NCBI GenBank assembly: GCA_903813345.2
Contig: CAIIXF020000009.1
Span: 16,457,759-16,517,758, forward strand
Source: Owenia fusiformis
Taxonomy: Eukaryota > Annelida > Polychaeta > Sabellida > Oweniidae
Length of the DNA stretch: 60,000 nt
Reading direction: 5' to 3'
A program made the translations under genes and the position numbers. Positions within the stretch are counted from its first letter, which is position 1; every line of letters begins with the position of its first letter. Below the pieces are notes generated by a model, which was not told the DNA's origin, ran no database searches, and saw only the letters and a list, made by a program, of their open reading frames with translations. This document shows positions 44,478 to 55,017 of the stretch, piece by piece.

Positions 44478-44560
44478 TTGAAAATTATAATTGGCCTTAA
44501 AAGGGCATTCGTACAAATAAATTCTATTAAATATACCAGAATGTGTATATTGTGTTTTAG

Positions 44561-44625
44561 GATGGGAGATGCAGACCATGTTATATGGATAAAAGATGGT
44601 TTAGATGGGGATGATGTCATATTTG
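44561..44625 (+). CDS. Host gene exon 4 in window (65 bases)
   Basis: Between TGTGTTTTAG| and |GTGAGT (44626). Its first base completes the codon begun at 42777-42778, and the reading is MGDADHVIWIKDGLDGDDVI with one base over at the end. In an RRM reading, the previous exon's ITAQV strand would run on here. Phase and splice signals agree with exon 3, although a skipped exon between them cannot be ruled out. I found no later exon of this gene before 60000. Confidence 0.65.
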
Positions 44626-44799
44626 GTGAGTACATACATAGCAGTATTGGCATCCCTTTTCCAGATTTTTATTTTTTTATTTTAATACAATTTTTAACAC
44701 ATTTTAATACAACTTACAATTACAGTTTACAATATATTTCTTTATTCCAGTTACTGTTGGAATAAAACTGCTATGTTAGGGTATTTACCATACTTAAAT

Positions 44800-45095
44800 T
44801 TACTTACATTGTATACAGTTTTTTGCAATTAGGAGAATAAGATTTTTGCTCTTGTCTTTGACTCCAAACATAATGTCTCTTATAGAAAATCTTACTGAAC
44901 TACTGTACTTCTTTTGGCAAATAGACTGAACCAATTTCCAAATTTACTTGTAAGTGTCCAGTTTATCTTTGCAATACTTGCAGTTTTCATTGTCTACCAC
45001 TTTCATTTTGTATAACAAAATATTTGTAGGATATATTCTGTGCATGATCTTATACTGTAATGACTTAAGTTTAGGTTCTTTAATAGTTTTTTTAG
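44800..45095 (-). pseudogene. LINE ORF2 C-terminal remnant
   Basis: The minus-strand text has LKSLQYKIMHRIYPTNILLY and NENCKYCKDKLDTYK, the C-x2-C knuckle region of L1-like ORF2. A stop follows, then FGVKDKSKNLILLIAK, which matches the usual end. The RT is absent. The upstream open frame runs into unrelated GGCGGCCATCTTGG repeats. Confidence 0.7.
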
Positions 45096-45395
45096 TGGCC
45101 GTCTTGCATTCTGGCGGCCATCTTGGAAGTTTTAAGATAAATCTTGTCATCAAGATTTCAGGAAAACCAAACAGATTTACTTCAAATTTCCACACAAGTT
45201 ACATGGTAAGAAAGTCCAGAGGTGATTAATTTTTCGGCGGCCATCTTGCATTCTGGTGGCCATCTTGGAAGTTTTTGGATAAATCTTGTCATCGTGATTC
45301 CAGGAAAACCACTTCACAGATTTACCTCAAATTTTCACACATGTTACATGGTATGAAGTTCTAGAGCTGATTAACTTTTCGGCTGCATTCTGCCC
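45096..45395 (+). repeat. Two ~140-base direct repeats with GGCGGCCATCTTG
   Basis: The units at 45096-45232 and 45233-45395 share GGCCATCTTGGAAGTTTT, AAATCTTGTCATC, CAGGAAAACCA and ACATGGTA-GAAGT. They resemble the inner repeats of family C. Confidence 0.7.
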
Positions 45396-45404
45396 TTATA
45401 AAAA

Positions 45405-45625
45405 TTCCAACCTTGAAATTCCGACAACAAATGGTTGCAAACCATTGCACAACCATTGTTCCAACCATCGCTGTAATGGTTGCCAACCATTTGGATGCAA
45501 CCATAACAATTGTGGTTGCAAATCATTGAAAGTGTTTCAATGATTTGTAACCATTACAAATGGTTGGCATCTTTGAAAGATTTTGTTGCAACCATTGCAA
45601 CTAAATGCAACCATTTTTACTTTGA
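45405..45625. repeat. TGGTTGCAA-rich repeat cluster
   Basis: About fifteen copies of AACCATT or AATGGTT words in both orientations lie within 220 bases (for example GTTGCAAACCATTGCACAACC), so the region can form many small hairpins. It could be a MITE with dense binding sites; unassigned. Confidence 0.6.
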
Positions 45626-46134
45626 GAAAAATCCATAGTTGTGAAGGACTAGATTTAGATGTAAAAGTCACGATTTTAAGTTGCATCTAACATATGATAA
45701 ACAATAATACCTTGGCTGTTAAAATTGCATTGGGATGAAAAAACAAGACAATTTTGAATATGATAATCTGACTGACATTTATGGTGTCAGAAAAGGCTCA
45801 AAATTCAATGTTAGTTTCACATTTGATATATTTCAAATTGTCAAAATATAAAAAATATATATATACAGGGTGTTCAGGAAATAAAGATAATAATGTCATA
45901 ACTTTTTTATTTGTTCATGGATTGCGTTGAAAGTTTCAGAGATCATAGTTTTAACATATTTTAACTAATTGTTGGGGTTTCAGCTTCAGGAGATTTGATT
46001 GGTTGATTCTGTGGTTGTCATAGCAACGCGAGTAGTGCTAAGGCAGGGCAGGTGGAATAACTGCAATATATTTGCATGTTTTAAAAAGAGATTCTATCAT
46101 GTTTATGACTTAAAATTGATGCTTAAAGATAGTT

Positions 46135-46490
46135 ATAACTATAAGCCTGAAATTCTTTGCCAATTTATCAATTCATTCCACATAATTTCCTTCATTTTAG
46201 ACACAAACTCTTTGCCTCTTGAACCTTCTTCAAATACTTCACAGAATTCTTCTTGACTCATTTCCTGAAGTCTGTTTAACACATGTGATTGTTTGGCATG
46301 AGTGTTCTCAAATGCATGTCCTCTGAAGTCCTATTTTGATTCAGAGAAGAAGTATATATATAAATCATTTGACGCTAGGTTGGGTGAATAAGGTAGATGC
46401 TTGAGTTGCACTAATCTCAGCTGCTCAATTTCTTTAGTGATTATGGCAGCAGTATGGGAGGGGGAATTGTCCAAGTGGAAGAGAAATTGC
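46135..46490 (-). pseudogene. Mariner-like transposase C-terminal half
   Basis: The minus-strand frame reads HTAAIITKEIEQLRLVQLKH, then LPYSPNLASNDLYIYFFSES. This is the mariner layout, with an acidic residue before HTA and the SPNLAxxD motif (usually SPDLAPCD). A stop follows SESK, then a DFRGHAFENTHAKQ end. The catalytic aspartate of SPDL is replaced by Asn, and the N-terminal half is gone. Confidence 0.75.
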
Positions 46491-46740
46491 ATCCCGGGTC
46501 ACTTTCTATGTAATGCCTGCATTAAGTCATGAAAGTCCCATTGGATATCATTAAAAAAGCATTTATTTGACTTTTATATCATAAAACAAAGCAATAGCAG
46601 GATTTTATCATGGAGATGCCAAGAAAGATTTAAATATGGAGTCAAAATCGGTTTGCCATGCTAAATGTAACACAGAAACTTTTGCAGTTATTCCATGTGC
46701 CCCGCTTTAACGCTACTCGCGTTGCTATGCTGCCCTGTCA

Positions 46741-47024
46741 ACCCTCACGCATAAGGCGTGATTGTCACGCATTTGCTGGAAAAATAGAAATCACGCACCA
46801 ATTTATCGTGTATGATCAAATATCACGCAAATCACGCATTTTGTTGATATTTTTAAAAATCTTTTTTTGTGAAATGCCGACACGGTAAAAATACCTAACG
46901 GCGAAAAAAGCGCACGCATTCTGTTTGGTCTTTGCATGCGATTGCCGTTTATGTCACGCATTTGGTACAAAATATGTGTACATATTATGCATTTGTTTCG
47001 AAAATATTTACCCCTCATAAGTTT
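46741..47024. repeat. CACGCA-rich segment
   Basis: TCACGCA occurs repeatedly (CACGCATAAGGCGTGA is partly palindromic), starting at the point where the mariner sequence stops. It looks like a piece of another dispersed repeat; no intact ends found. Confidence 0.5.
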
Positions 47025-48599
47025 TGACATTATTAGACTCCAGATTTTCAATCTGGAGTCTATTGCTTTTGCCAGTTTTCTTATTATTAGACCCCAGATG
47101 TCAATCTGGAGTCTATTGTTTTTGCCAGTATTCTTCATCTTATTCTTATTAGACTCCAGATTCAAAATGTGGATACTATTGCTTTTGCAAATTTTCTTCT
47201 TCTTCTTCTTGCCCCCACGTTTTCTTGTCAACTAGAAGAGCTTACTTTAAGCAGCCTACATGGTTAACTAGGTTATGTGTCTGGGCTGTCCGGAAATTGG
47301 GTCAAATTTTCATCTAGGTCAAAGGTCAAGAACTAGGTCAAATCTTGTGTTTTCACTATTTTGCCAGTTTTCTCAGTCGTCCTTCAGTATTTTTTTTTTT
47401 CATCATGTTCCTTTGAAAAAACACTAATTCTGAAAGGCAAATCGTTTTTTTGAATACTCTTACTGATTTTAAGATATGGCATCCGAAAAGTAGGTCAGAA
47501 CAGAAAGTTCTCCAAATTCAACATAAGAATTATGAAATAAGTGTAGAATTTTCTCAGGAATCTGAATCTGCGAACCAAATTTCCACCTGACTTCTGGTTT
47601 GGAAGTTATGGCGTTTTGAAAGCTCAAAAATCGCTAAATTTGTGCCCTATGTTAAGTCAATGGAAAAAACAATTTTTTTGAAGTGTAATATACGAGATGT
47701 AGACTGAGTACATCTTAATATAATGATAGCCTTTAAAAGAAGGGGACCTCAAAAGCCAACTAGCTTCAAAATCTGGACAGCAAAATAGCTAGGTCAAAAT
47801 CTAGGTCAAATTCATAGTTTTTCCTTATTTTTGTGATTCTGACACTACATTTTAATGATTTGCTTCCAAATTTTGTATACAGGTAGCAAAGAGTATGCTA
47901 ATAGTGTTAGCCTTTTGCCGTCGTTTCGAAAGCTCAAAAATCGCTAAATTTGGTGCCCCATGTTATGTCAATGAGAAAAAAGATTTTTTTGAAGTGTAAA
48001 ATACCAGACATAGACTGAGTACAGCTTAACATTCTAAAAGCCTATAAAAGAAGGGGACCTCGAAGGCTATCTAGCTTTAAAATTTGAACACCAAAATGCC
48101 TAGGTCAAAATCTAGGTCAAATTCAAAGTTTTTCCTTATTTTTGCGATTCTGACATTACACTTAAATGATTAGCTTCGAAATTTTGTATACAGGTAGCGA
48201 AGAGTGTGCTAATTGTGCTAGCCTTTGCCGTCAGAAAGTATTTTGACCCACTTTTGAGATATTTGTGTCCGAAAAGTAGGTCAAAATAAAAAGTTCTCCA
48301 AATTTAACGTATGAGTTATGAATTAAGGGTAGAATTTTCTCAGGAATCCGAATCTTTAAACCAAATCCAACTTTTGGTTTGATAGTTATGGCAGTTTGAA
48401 GTCTTGAAAAGTCGATATGATGATATCCCCATGTTAAGCCAATGGAGTCGAAGATAACATTCTTAAGAGTTGTCTAAATGTCTATATTCTAGCTGACTCA
48501 GCTTATTCTGGATGACTCAGCATACAAGTATTCTGGATGACTCAGCTTAAAAAAAGTTTGAAATCTGGAGTCAAATTGAACTTGTTCAATTTATATGTC
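47025..48599 (+). repeat. Repeat family G, unit 1
   Basis: It starts with AGACTCCAGATTTTCAATCTGGAG-type hairpins (47035-47175) and then AACTAGAAGAGCTTACTTTAA. A long AGGTCA-rich body follows, then three GATGACTCAGCTTA words. It ends AAATCTGGAGTCAAATTGAA and then TGTCTAGTTATT. The body is itself repeated (CCTATAAAAGAAGGGGACCT near 47730 and 48050). No ORF. Confidence 0.75.
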
Positions 48600-49069
48600 T
48601 AGTTATTCTTATTTTTCTTTAAGAGTCTTTTTCAATAACTATAAGGTATCCAGTAAAGACCATAATACAGTATATTTAGGTTCAGTATCTAGTTGGTGGG
48701 AAATTGGGTCAAATTTTTATCTAGGTCAAAGGTCAGGAACTGGGTCAAATCCAGTACTTTGTCACTTTTTTCGATTTTCTCAGTCGTCCTTCAATATTTT
48801 CGATCCGGGTTTTTTTCATTGTGTTCCTTATAAAAAAGTAGGAAAGCCAGGGTCGATTTAGTTTTTTGATATCTCAAACCGATTTCGAGATATCAGTGTT
48901 TGAAAACAAGGTCCGAAAAAAAATTTCTCAGGATTCCGAATCTGAATACCGAATTGAAATCCGACTTCCGGTTCAAGAGTTATGACGTTTTGAAAGTTCG
49001 AGAAAAATCGATCTGATGGTACCCTTATAGAAAGTCAAGAAAAGTGAAGAAAATGTTGTAAAATCCATC

Positions 49070-49400
49070 CATCCTCCCACCCATCCTTCCTATCTTATCC
49101 TTCCTATCTATCTATCCTTCCTATCTATCTATCCTTCTTTCATATCTTTTCCTTCCTATCCTATCCTTCCTATTCTATCCTATCCTTCTTTCCTACTCTA
49201 TCTTATCGTTCCTTCCTATTCTATCCTATCCTTTCTATCTAGATGATCTTATTCTGGATGACTCCCTTCGTTCCTATCATTTCCTTCCCATCTTTTCCTT
49301 CCTATCCTTCCTTCCTATTCTATCCTCCTTTCCTATTCTATCCTATCGTTCCTTCCTATTCTATGCTATCCTTTCTATCTAGATGATCTTATTCTGGATG
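49070..49400. repeat. CCTATCTATCCTTCC pyrimidine microsatellite
   Basis: Almost pure pyrimidine-plus-A tetra- and pentanucleotide repeats (TATC, CTTCC). They are interrupted twice by TCTAGATGATCTTATTCTGGATGACTC-type words. The same low-complexity type recurs at 52010-52195, on the other side of the LINE. Confidence 0.85.
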
Positions 49401-49650
49401 ACTCTCCCTTCAGTTTAGTCAAAATATTTCAGTTTAGTCAATAGAAATAGAAAAGGTAAAAAAAGAAAAAGAAAAAGGGAGTCATTTGAAAGGAGAGTTT
49501 GCAATTATGGGTATTCAGGTTCGATGTGTCTAATCTCTATAACAATCATCTGTTAGTCAATGATGCAGTTTAACCCCTGGTTGGCCAATGTACCCCCCTA
49601 GGATGTCACCCTGCACCACTAACTAAATTGTTGAACAACATTTTGAGTGG

Positions 49651-51925
49651 TTAAAATAAAAGTTCAATCGTGTTTTTAAACACTTTATATAACATCATTG
49701 GATAATAGGTTATAAGTATTAAGACTGATAATTCTGAATCAGGTATAACTTTAACTGTGTTTTTAAATTTCTTATTTCTTTGTATTTGTTCAGTGGGTAA
49801 CACGTTCCAAAATTTTGCTCCTTCGACTTTTATTGAGTTTTCTGTTAAAGTGTTGCGTGATTTTATACGATGGATATTTTCCTTTGTTCTAGTATGGTAA
49901 TCATGGCACTCTTGATTTTTCATAAAATAATTACTAAAGTGGGAAATCATAACTGTGTTTACCTCATGTATGTATTTTTGAACAAAAGATACAACTGAGA
50001 GTTTAATCACATAGTTTGAGAATCGAAAAGTTTTTAAAATTGTGTGAAATGTGTTCTTTAAGAGGTGTGGTTGTCAAGATTCTCAGAAAGCGTTTTTGTA
50101 ATTTAAATAATGGGTCAAGGGATATTTTGGTGGCATTGACCCAAATCAAATTGCAATATGATAGGTTTGAATATATTAGTGAGTTATAAATAGAAATTAA
50201 GCTATTTTGAGATAGTTTGTCTTTAACTTTGTATAAGATTTCTAATGTTCTTTATATTTTCATCTGTAAGTACTTGATGTGGTCTTTCCAACTGAGTTTC
50301 TCATCAATGATAACTCCCAAGAAACTAATTTTGTCAACACATTCGATTTGTTTTTTAGCAATTTTTAGGGGAAGACCTTGGTTAAGTTTTACTCTTTGTG
50401 TGAAAGTCATATATTTTGTCTTTTCAATATTTATTGACAATTTATTTACATTGAACCAGATTGCTAATTTTGTCAGTTCTTCATTCATTTTGTTGAATAC
50501 ATCTAATTCATTTTTTCCAGAATATAAAATATTAGTGTCGTCTGCGAATAACATAAAATTTAAATCCTTGGACACTATAGATGTCATTTATAAAAAGTAA
50601 AAATAAAAGTGGGCCTAATACAGAACCTTGTGGCACACCACACAGTCATGTTCTTTCATTTGACATACTATTATTATCCCATCGAACGAAGTTCGGAGGG
50701 ATATAGGGAACGCCTCCGTCCGTCCGTCTGTCCGTACGTACGTCCGTCCGTACGTACGTCCGTCCGTACGTACGTCCGTCCGTCCGTCCGTACGTCCGTC
50801 CGTCCGTCCGTCCGGGCAATAACTCAAATACCGTTGGCCCGATTTTGTTCATATTTTGTACACATATACCCTATGGGGGTAGAAGTTCTGCTCGCAAGCT
50901 GATTTTCAAAATGGCCGCTAATTTCAAAATGGCGGCCATTTTAGTGCCGAATTTACAGTAATTTAGGTGCAATATGTAAAACTGTAATAGCAATATGTTT
51001 TAGATGTAAAAAAATTATATAGCTAGAAATGTAGATATTAAAGAAGCACATGGCAGCCATCTTGAAAAATGGCGGTCTTTACTCGTTATTTTACGATTTT
51101 TGCTGTAACTCGAAAAGTAGTGGATTTTGTTCATATTTGGTATGTGAATACTATAAACATTGCACACTGTCTAAAGACAATTTTGGTAGAAGGCGGCCAT
51201 TTTGAAAAATGGCCGCCATTTTAACGTATTTTACTATAACTCGAAAAGTAGTGGAGCGATTTTGTTCATATTTGGTATGTGAATACTATAAGCATGACAC
51301 ACTGTTCTATGACACTTTTGGTAGAAGGCGGCCATTTTGGAAAAAAATTTGAAAAATGGCCACCATTTTAACGTATTTTACTATAACTCGAAAAGTAGTG
51401 AAGCGATTTTGTTCATACTTGGTATGTGAATACTGTAAGCATGGCACACTGTCTAATGACACTTTTGGAAGAAGGTTGTCATTTTTCAAAATGGCTGCCA
51501 TTTTAACGTATTTTACTATATCTTGAAAAGTAGTGGAGCGATTTTGTTCATATTTGGTATGTGAATACTATAAGCATGGCACATGGTCTAAGGACACTTT
51601 TGGTAGAAGGCGGCCATTTTGAAAAATGGCTGCCATTTTTGCTATATCCTTTGTTTGTAAAAATGCCATCCATGGCTGTTCGATGGGATTCGCTACGCTT
51701 TGGCGTTGCCGTTGTTCTGGTTATAAAATGTAAATTGTTTTCTATTAGTCATATATGATTTGAACCAATCTAAAGCTATACCCCTGATTCCATAATATTC
51801 TAATTTAGAAAATAAAATGGCATATATTTTTGTTTTCTAGTGCATATCTTATTTGTTCAAGAAATGTTGAAATAGCTAATTCTGGGGATCTGTTTTCTAA
51901 ATATCCAAATTGGTTTTTATAGATG
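49651..51925 (-). pseudogene. LINE reverse transcriptase and C-terminus
   Basis: From right to left: YKNQFGYLENRSPELAI (near 51890), then a stop, KLEYYGIRGIALDWFKSYM (near 51790) and family B. CGVPQGSVLGPLLFLLFIND (near 50630) and FADDTNILYSGKNEL (near 50540) come next, then the ORF2 tail with HTRTKENIHRIK and GAKFWNVLP (49651-50010). The LDLSKAFD motif A stretch is missing between the first two pieces, and frameshifts lie near 50590 and 50250. The order of motifs is otherwise complete. Confidence 0.85.
50675..51720 (+). mobile_element. Dispersed element family B, copy 4
   Basis: Flanked by TTAT on both sides (50671-50674 and 51721-51724). Removing it and one TTAT brings the flanking LINE RT sequence together, so these are its true ends: TATCCCATCGAACG and CGTTGTTCTGG. 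It has a CGTCCGTACG microsatellite (50716-50814) and about four array units with GGCCATTTT palindromes. Confidence 0.9.
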
Positions 51926-52194
51926 AGGCATATGACCATTTCCAATCCAAACTTCAAACAATATATAACTCATGTTTCCCTGTAAAAACACAACGAATTA
52001 AAACCATTTTTTTCCTATCCTATCCTTCATAACCTATCCTATCCTATCCTTCAAAACCTATCCTATCCTTCATAACCTATCCTATCCTTCCTTCTTATTC
52101 TATCCTATCCTTTCTTATCTATCTTTCATATTCGATCCTATTTTTCCTTCCTATTCTATCCTATCCTTCCTTCCTATTCAATCCATCCATCTTT

Positions 52195-52545
52195 TTCTTG
52201 ATGACTCAGCTTATTCTGGATGACTTGGCTTATTCTGGATGACTCGGCTTATTCTGGATGACTCGGCTTATTCTGGATGACTCGGCTTATTCTGGATGAC
52301 TCGGCTTATTCTGGATGACTCGGCTTATTCTGAATGACTTGGCTTATTCCTGACAACCCGGGTTATTCCGGATGACTCGGCTTATCATTGGTGACTCAGC
52401 TTATTCTGGATGACTCGGCTTATCATTGGTGACTCAGCTTTGTTCTGGATGACTCGGCTTATCATTGGTGACTCAGCTTATTCTGGATGACTTGGCTTAT
52501 TCAAGATGACTCGGCTTATTGTGGATGACTCGGCTTAAAAAAATG
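52195..52545 (+). repeat. GGATGACTCGGCTTATTCT minisatellite (19-base unit)
   Basis: A run of about 17 units with the core TGACTCGGC or TGACTCAGC, a few reading TGACTTGGC. Some units have the spacer ATCATTGG. It is an expansion of the three units at the same place in family G units 1 and 3 (48490-48560 and 53990-54050). Confidence 0.92.
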
Positions 52546-52599
52546 TCTAGATCTGGAGTCTGAAATTGAACTCGTTCAATTTCCAAAGTCTTGTTATTA

Positions 52600-54108
52600 T
52601 TTCTTTCTTTCTTTACACGTTTTCTCAGCAACTAGAAGAGCTTACTTTAACCTACTTACATGGCTAACATAGCCCATCGACCTAGTTTCTGGGAAATTAG
52701 GTCAACTTTTAATCTAGGTCGAAGGTTAAGAACTAGGTCAAATCTTACATTTTAACATTCTGTCGATTATTTTCGTCATAATTTATCGAAACACCTGGAT
52801 GTACATCTTGTTGTGTAGCTTAGAAAAAAACAAATTGATGCTGTGCCATCCGTTTTTTGATTACTCTTACCGATTTTGAGATATGGCGTCCGGAAAGTAG
52901 GTCAAACTAAAAAGTTCTCCAAATTCAATGTGTGAGTTATCAAATGAGTGTAGAATCATCTCAGGAATCCAAATCTGCAAACGAAATTTTGATCCGACTT
53001 TCGCTTCAGAAGTTATAGCGTTTTGAAATCTCAAAAATCGCTAAATTTGGCGCCCATGTTAAGTCAATGGGAAAAAAGACTTTTTCGAAGTGTAAAATAC
53101 AAGATATAGACGGAGTTCAGCTTAACATAATGAATGCCTTTAAAAGAACGGGACCTCAAAAGCTACATAGCTTCAAAATTTGGACACCAAAATGCCTAGG
53201 TCAAAATCTAGGTCAAATTCATAGGTTTTCCTTATTTTTACGATTCTGACACTACACTTTAATAATTTGCTTCAAAATTTTGTATACAGATAGCAAAGAG
53301 TGTGTAAATAGCATGAGCCTTTTGCCGTCAGAAAGTATTTTGACCCACTTGTGAGATATGGTAGGTCAAAATAAAAAATTCTCTAAATTTAACGTATGAG
53401 GTATGACTTAAGGGTAGAATTTTCTCAGGAATCCGAATCTGCAAATCAAATTCCAATCCGACCCTCAGTTTGAAAGTTATGGCGTTTTGAAAATACCAGA
53501 CATTGACTGAGTACAGCTAATTATTCTGAAAGCCTATAAAAGAAGGGGACCTCTAAGGCTATCTAGCTTTAAAATTTGGACACCAAAATGCCCCAGGTCA
53601 AAATCTAGGTCAAATTCATTGTTTTTCCTTATTTTTGCGTTACTGACACTACACTTTAATGATTTGCTTCGAAATTTTGTGTACAGGTAGCAAAGAGTGT
53701 GCTTATAGTGTTAACCTTTGGCCGTCAGAAAGTATTTTGACCCACTTTTGAGATATTTGTGTCCGAAAAGTAGGTCAAGGTAAAAAGTTCTCCAAATTTA
53801 ATGTATGAGTTATGAATTAAGGGTAGAAATTTCTCAGGAATCCGAATCTTTAAACCAAATTTTGATCTACCTTCTGGTTAGATAGTTATAGAGGTTTGAA
53901 GTCTCGAAAAGTCGATATGATGATATCCCCATGTTAAGCCAATGGAGTCGAAGATAACATTCTTAAGAGTTGTCTAAATGTCTATATTCAAGCTGACTCA
54001 GCTTATTCTGAATGACTCAGGTTACAAGTAATTTGATGACTCAGCTTGAAAAAAGTTTGAAATCTGGAGTCTTAAATTGAACTTGTTCAATTTACATGTC
54101 TAGTTATC
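52600..54108 (+). repeat. Repeat family G, unit 3
   Basis: It begins TTTACACGTTTTCTCAGCAAC and runs parallel to unit 1: AACTAGAAGAGCTTACTTTAA, the CTTTAAAAGAACGGGACCT word, three GATGACTCAG words and AAATCTGGAGTCTTAAATTG. It ends in TGTCTAGTTATCTTTATTTCC, merging with the mariner right end. Confidence 0.75.
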
Positions 54109-54130
54109 TTTATTTCCTGAACACCCTGTA

Positions 54131-55017
54131 TATAAAAAAATCTGATATCAAAGCAATTTTTTCAGAAACATCAATTTAATAAGGGAAAAAAATCATAGTA
54201 AATGTTGAGAACTTCAAATTAGAAAAAACTTATGTTGAAAACTTTTATACATATCATGTTTGAACCTTTCATTTTGGTATTTGATGTATAGATTTTTCTT
54301 ATTCGAACTTTTCATTTTTCTATTCAAACTGTTCGGCATTTCTTCTTTTTCTATTCATACTGTTTGGCATTTTGTGCATGTGCATTATATCAATATTTTA
54401 CTCCTGGAGTGGGAACAATGTGAGAACTAGATTTTCTATTATTTTTCTGAATTTACGCATGTGTAATGGTATTATATCAGGAATGCCGAACTGTTTGAAT
54501 AGAAAATAGCTTGCAGGTGTCGATTTCTTAGTTCAAACTTTTTGTACAATTTGGGTTCAAGCATTTTATCATTTTAACTTTTGGATCGAAAATTGAAGGA
54601 AGTATATTTGGAATTTTTAGTTTAATCTTTTAGAATCCTAAAACTTGAACAGTGTTTTTCAGTGTTTTTTTCAGTGTTTTTGACATCTTGATTTTTGGTG
54701 TCTGATGTTTAATTTTCCCTTTTCGATGCTCATTTAAAACACTGAAGATTTATTTTTAAACAACATTACTAAAATTGAATAATTGAATTGATAAGTGAAA
54801 ATTCAAACAAGAAAATAGAAATTTCAAACATGAAATTGAAAATATCGAATAAAGATGCTAAAAAAGTGCCATAGACATCCTTGTATATCTAACTTTTAAA
54901 TAACATTATGAAATTGCAATGACATGTCAAAAACATTTATTAGTACCAACAAAAAGTTTAAAAAAGCAAGCCCAATATTTTGTTTAATATTTTTACTTTT
55001 GAAAATGGATTCTAGTT
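54131..55017. other. No gene seen; one hairpin
   Basis: AT-rich. TTCTATTCAAACTGTTCGGCA (from about 54317) pairs with TGCCGAACTGTTTGAATAGAA (to about 54504), with a second direct copy of the left arm near 54349. The loop is about 140 bases. Possibly a small MITE. Confidence 0.5.

Larger units (their letters stand above)
49640..52008 (-). mobile_element. LINE with inverted 5' end, split by family B
   Basis: The body is on the minus strand, with its 3' end near 49640. At 51922-52008 a piece of the ORF2 linker (AYDHFQSKLQTIYNSCFP) is on the plus strand, head-to-head with the RT. This is the 5'-inversion structure left by twin priming of L1-like elements. Family B copy 4 (50675-51720) is inserted in the RT with a TTAT duplication. 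The element is distinct from, but related to, the LINE at 15857. Confidence 0.82.
48600..52600 (+). repeat. Repeat family G, unit 2 (interrupted)
   Basis: It continues head-to-tail from unit 1, with TTGGGTCAAATTTTTATCTAGGTC near 48705. A pyrimidine microsatellite (49070-49400) follows, then a LINE (49640-52008), more CCTATCC repeats and an expanded GATGACTCGGCTTATTCT minisatellite. It ends AGATCTGGAGTCTGAAATTG near 52565. Confidence 0.65.
45866..54128 (-). mobile_element. Mariner-like element expanded by nested insertions
   Basis: The left end CAGGGTGTTCAGGAAATAAAG (45866) returns inverted as CTTTATTTCCTGAACACCCTG (ending 54128), with TA on both sides. A second inverted pair (TAGCAACGCGAGTAG at about 46018 and its complement at about 46720) shows that the original element ended soon after 46740. 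The rest, about 7.3 kb, is later insertion. The original would have been roughly 1 kb. The right inner repeat was mostly lost when the insertion occurred. Confidence 0.75.

Noticed and set aside
46803-47231. 142-codon minus-strand frame with a Lys-rich start
   Set aside because: It runs across a TTCTTCTTC tract and the AGACTCCAG hairpins; the lysines come from the microsatellite.
52010-52195. CRISPR-like or regulatory spacing in the CCTATCC and GATGACTC arrays
   Set aside because: Units are contiguous, with no unique spacers, in a eukaryotic context; simple tandem repeats explain them.
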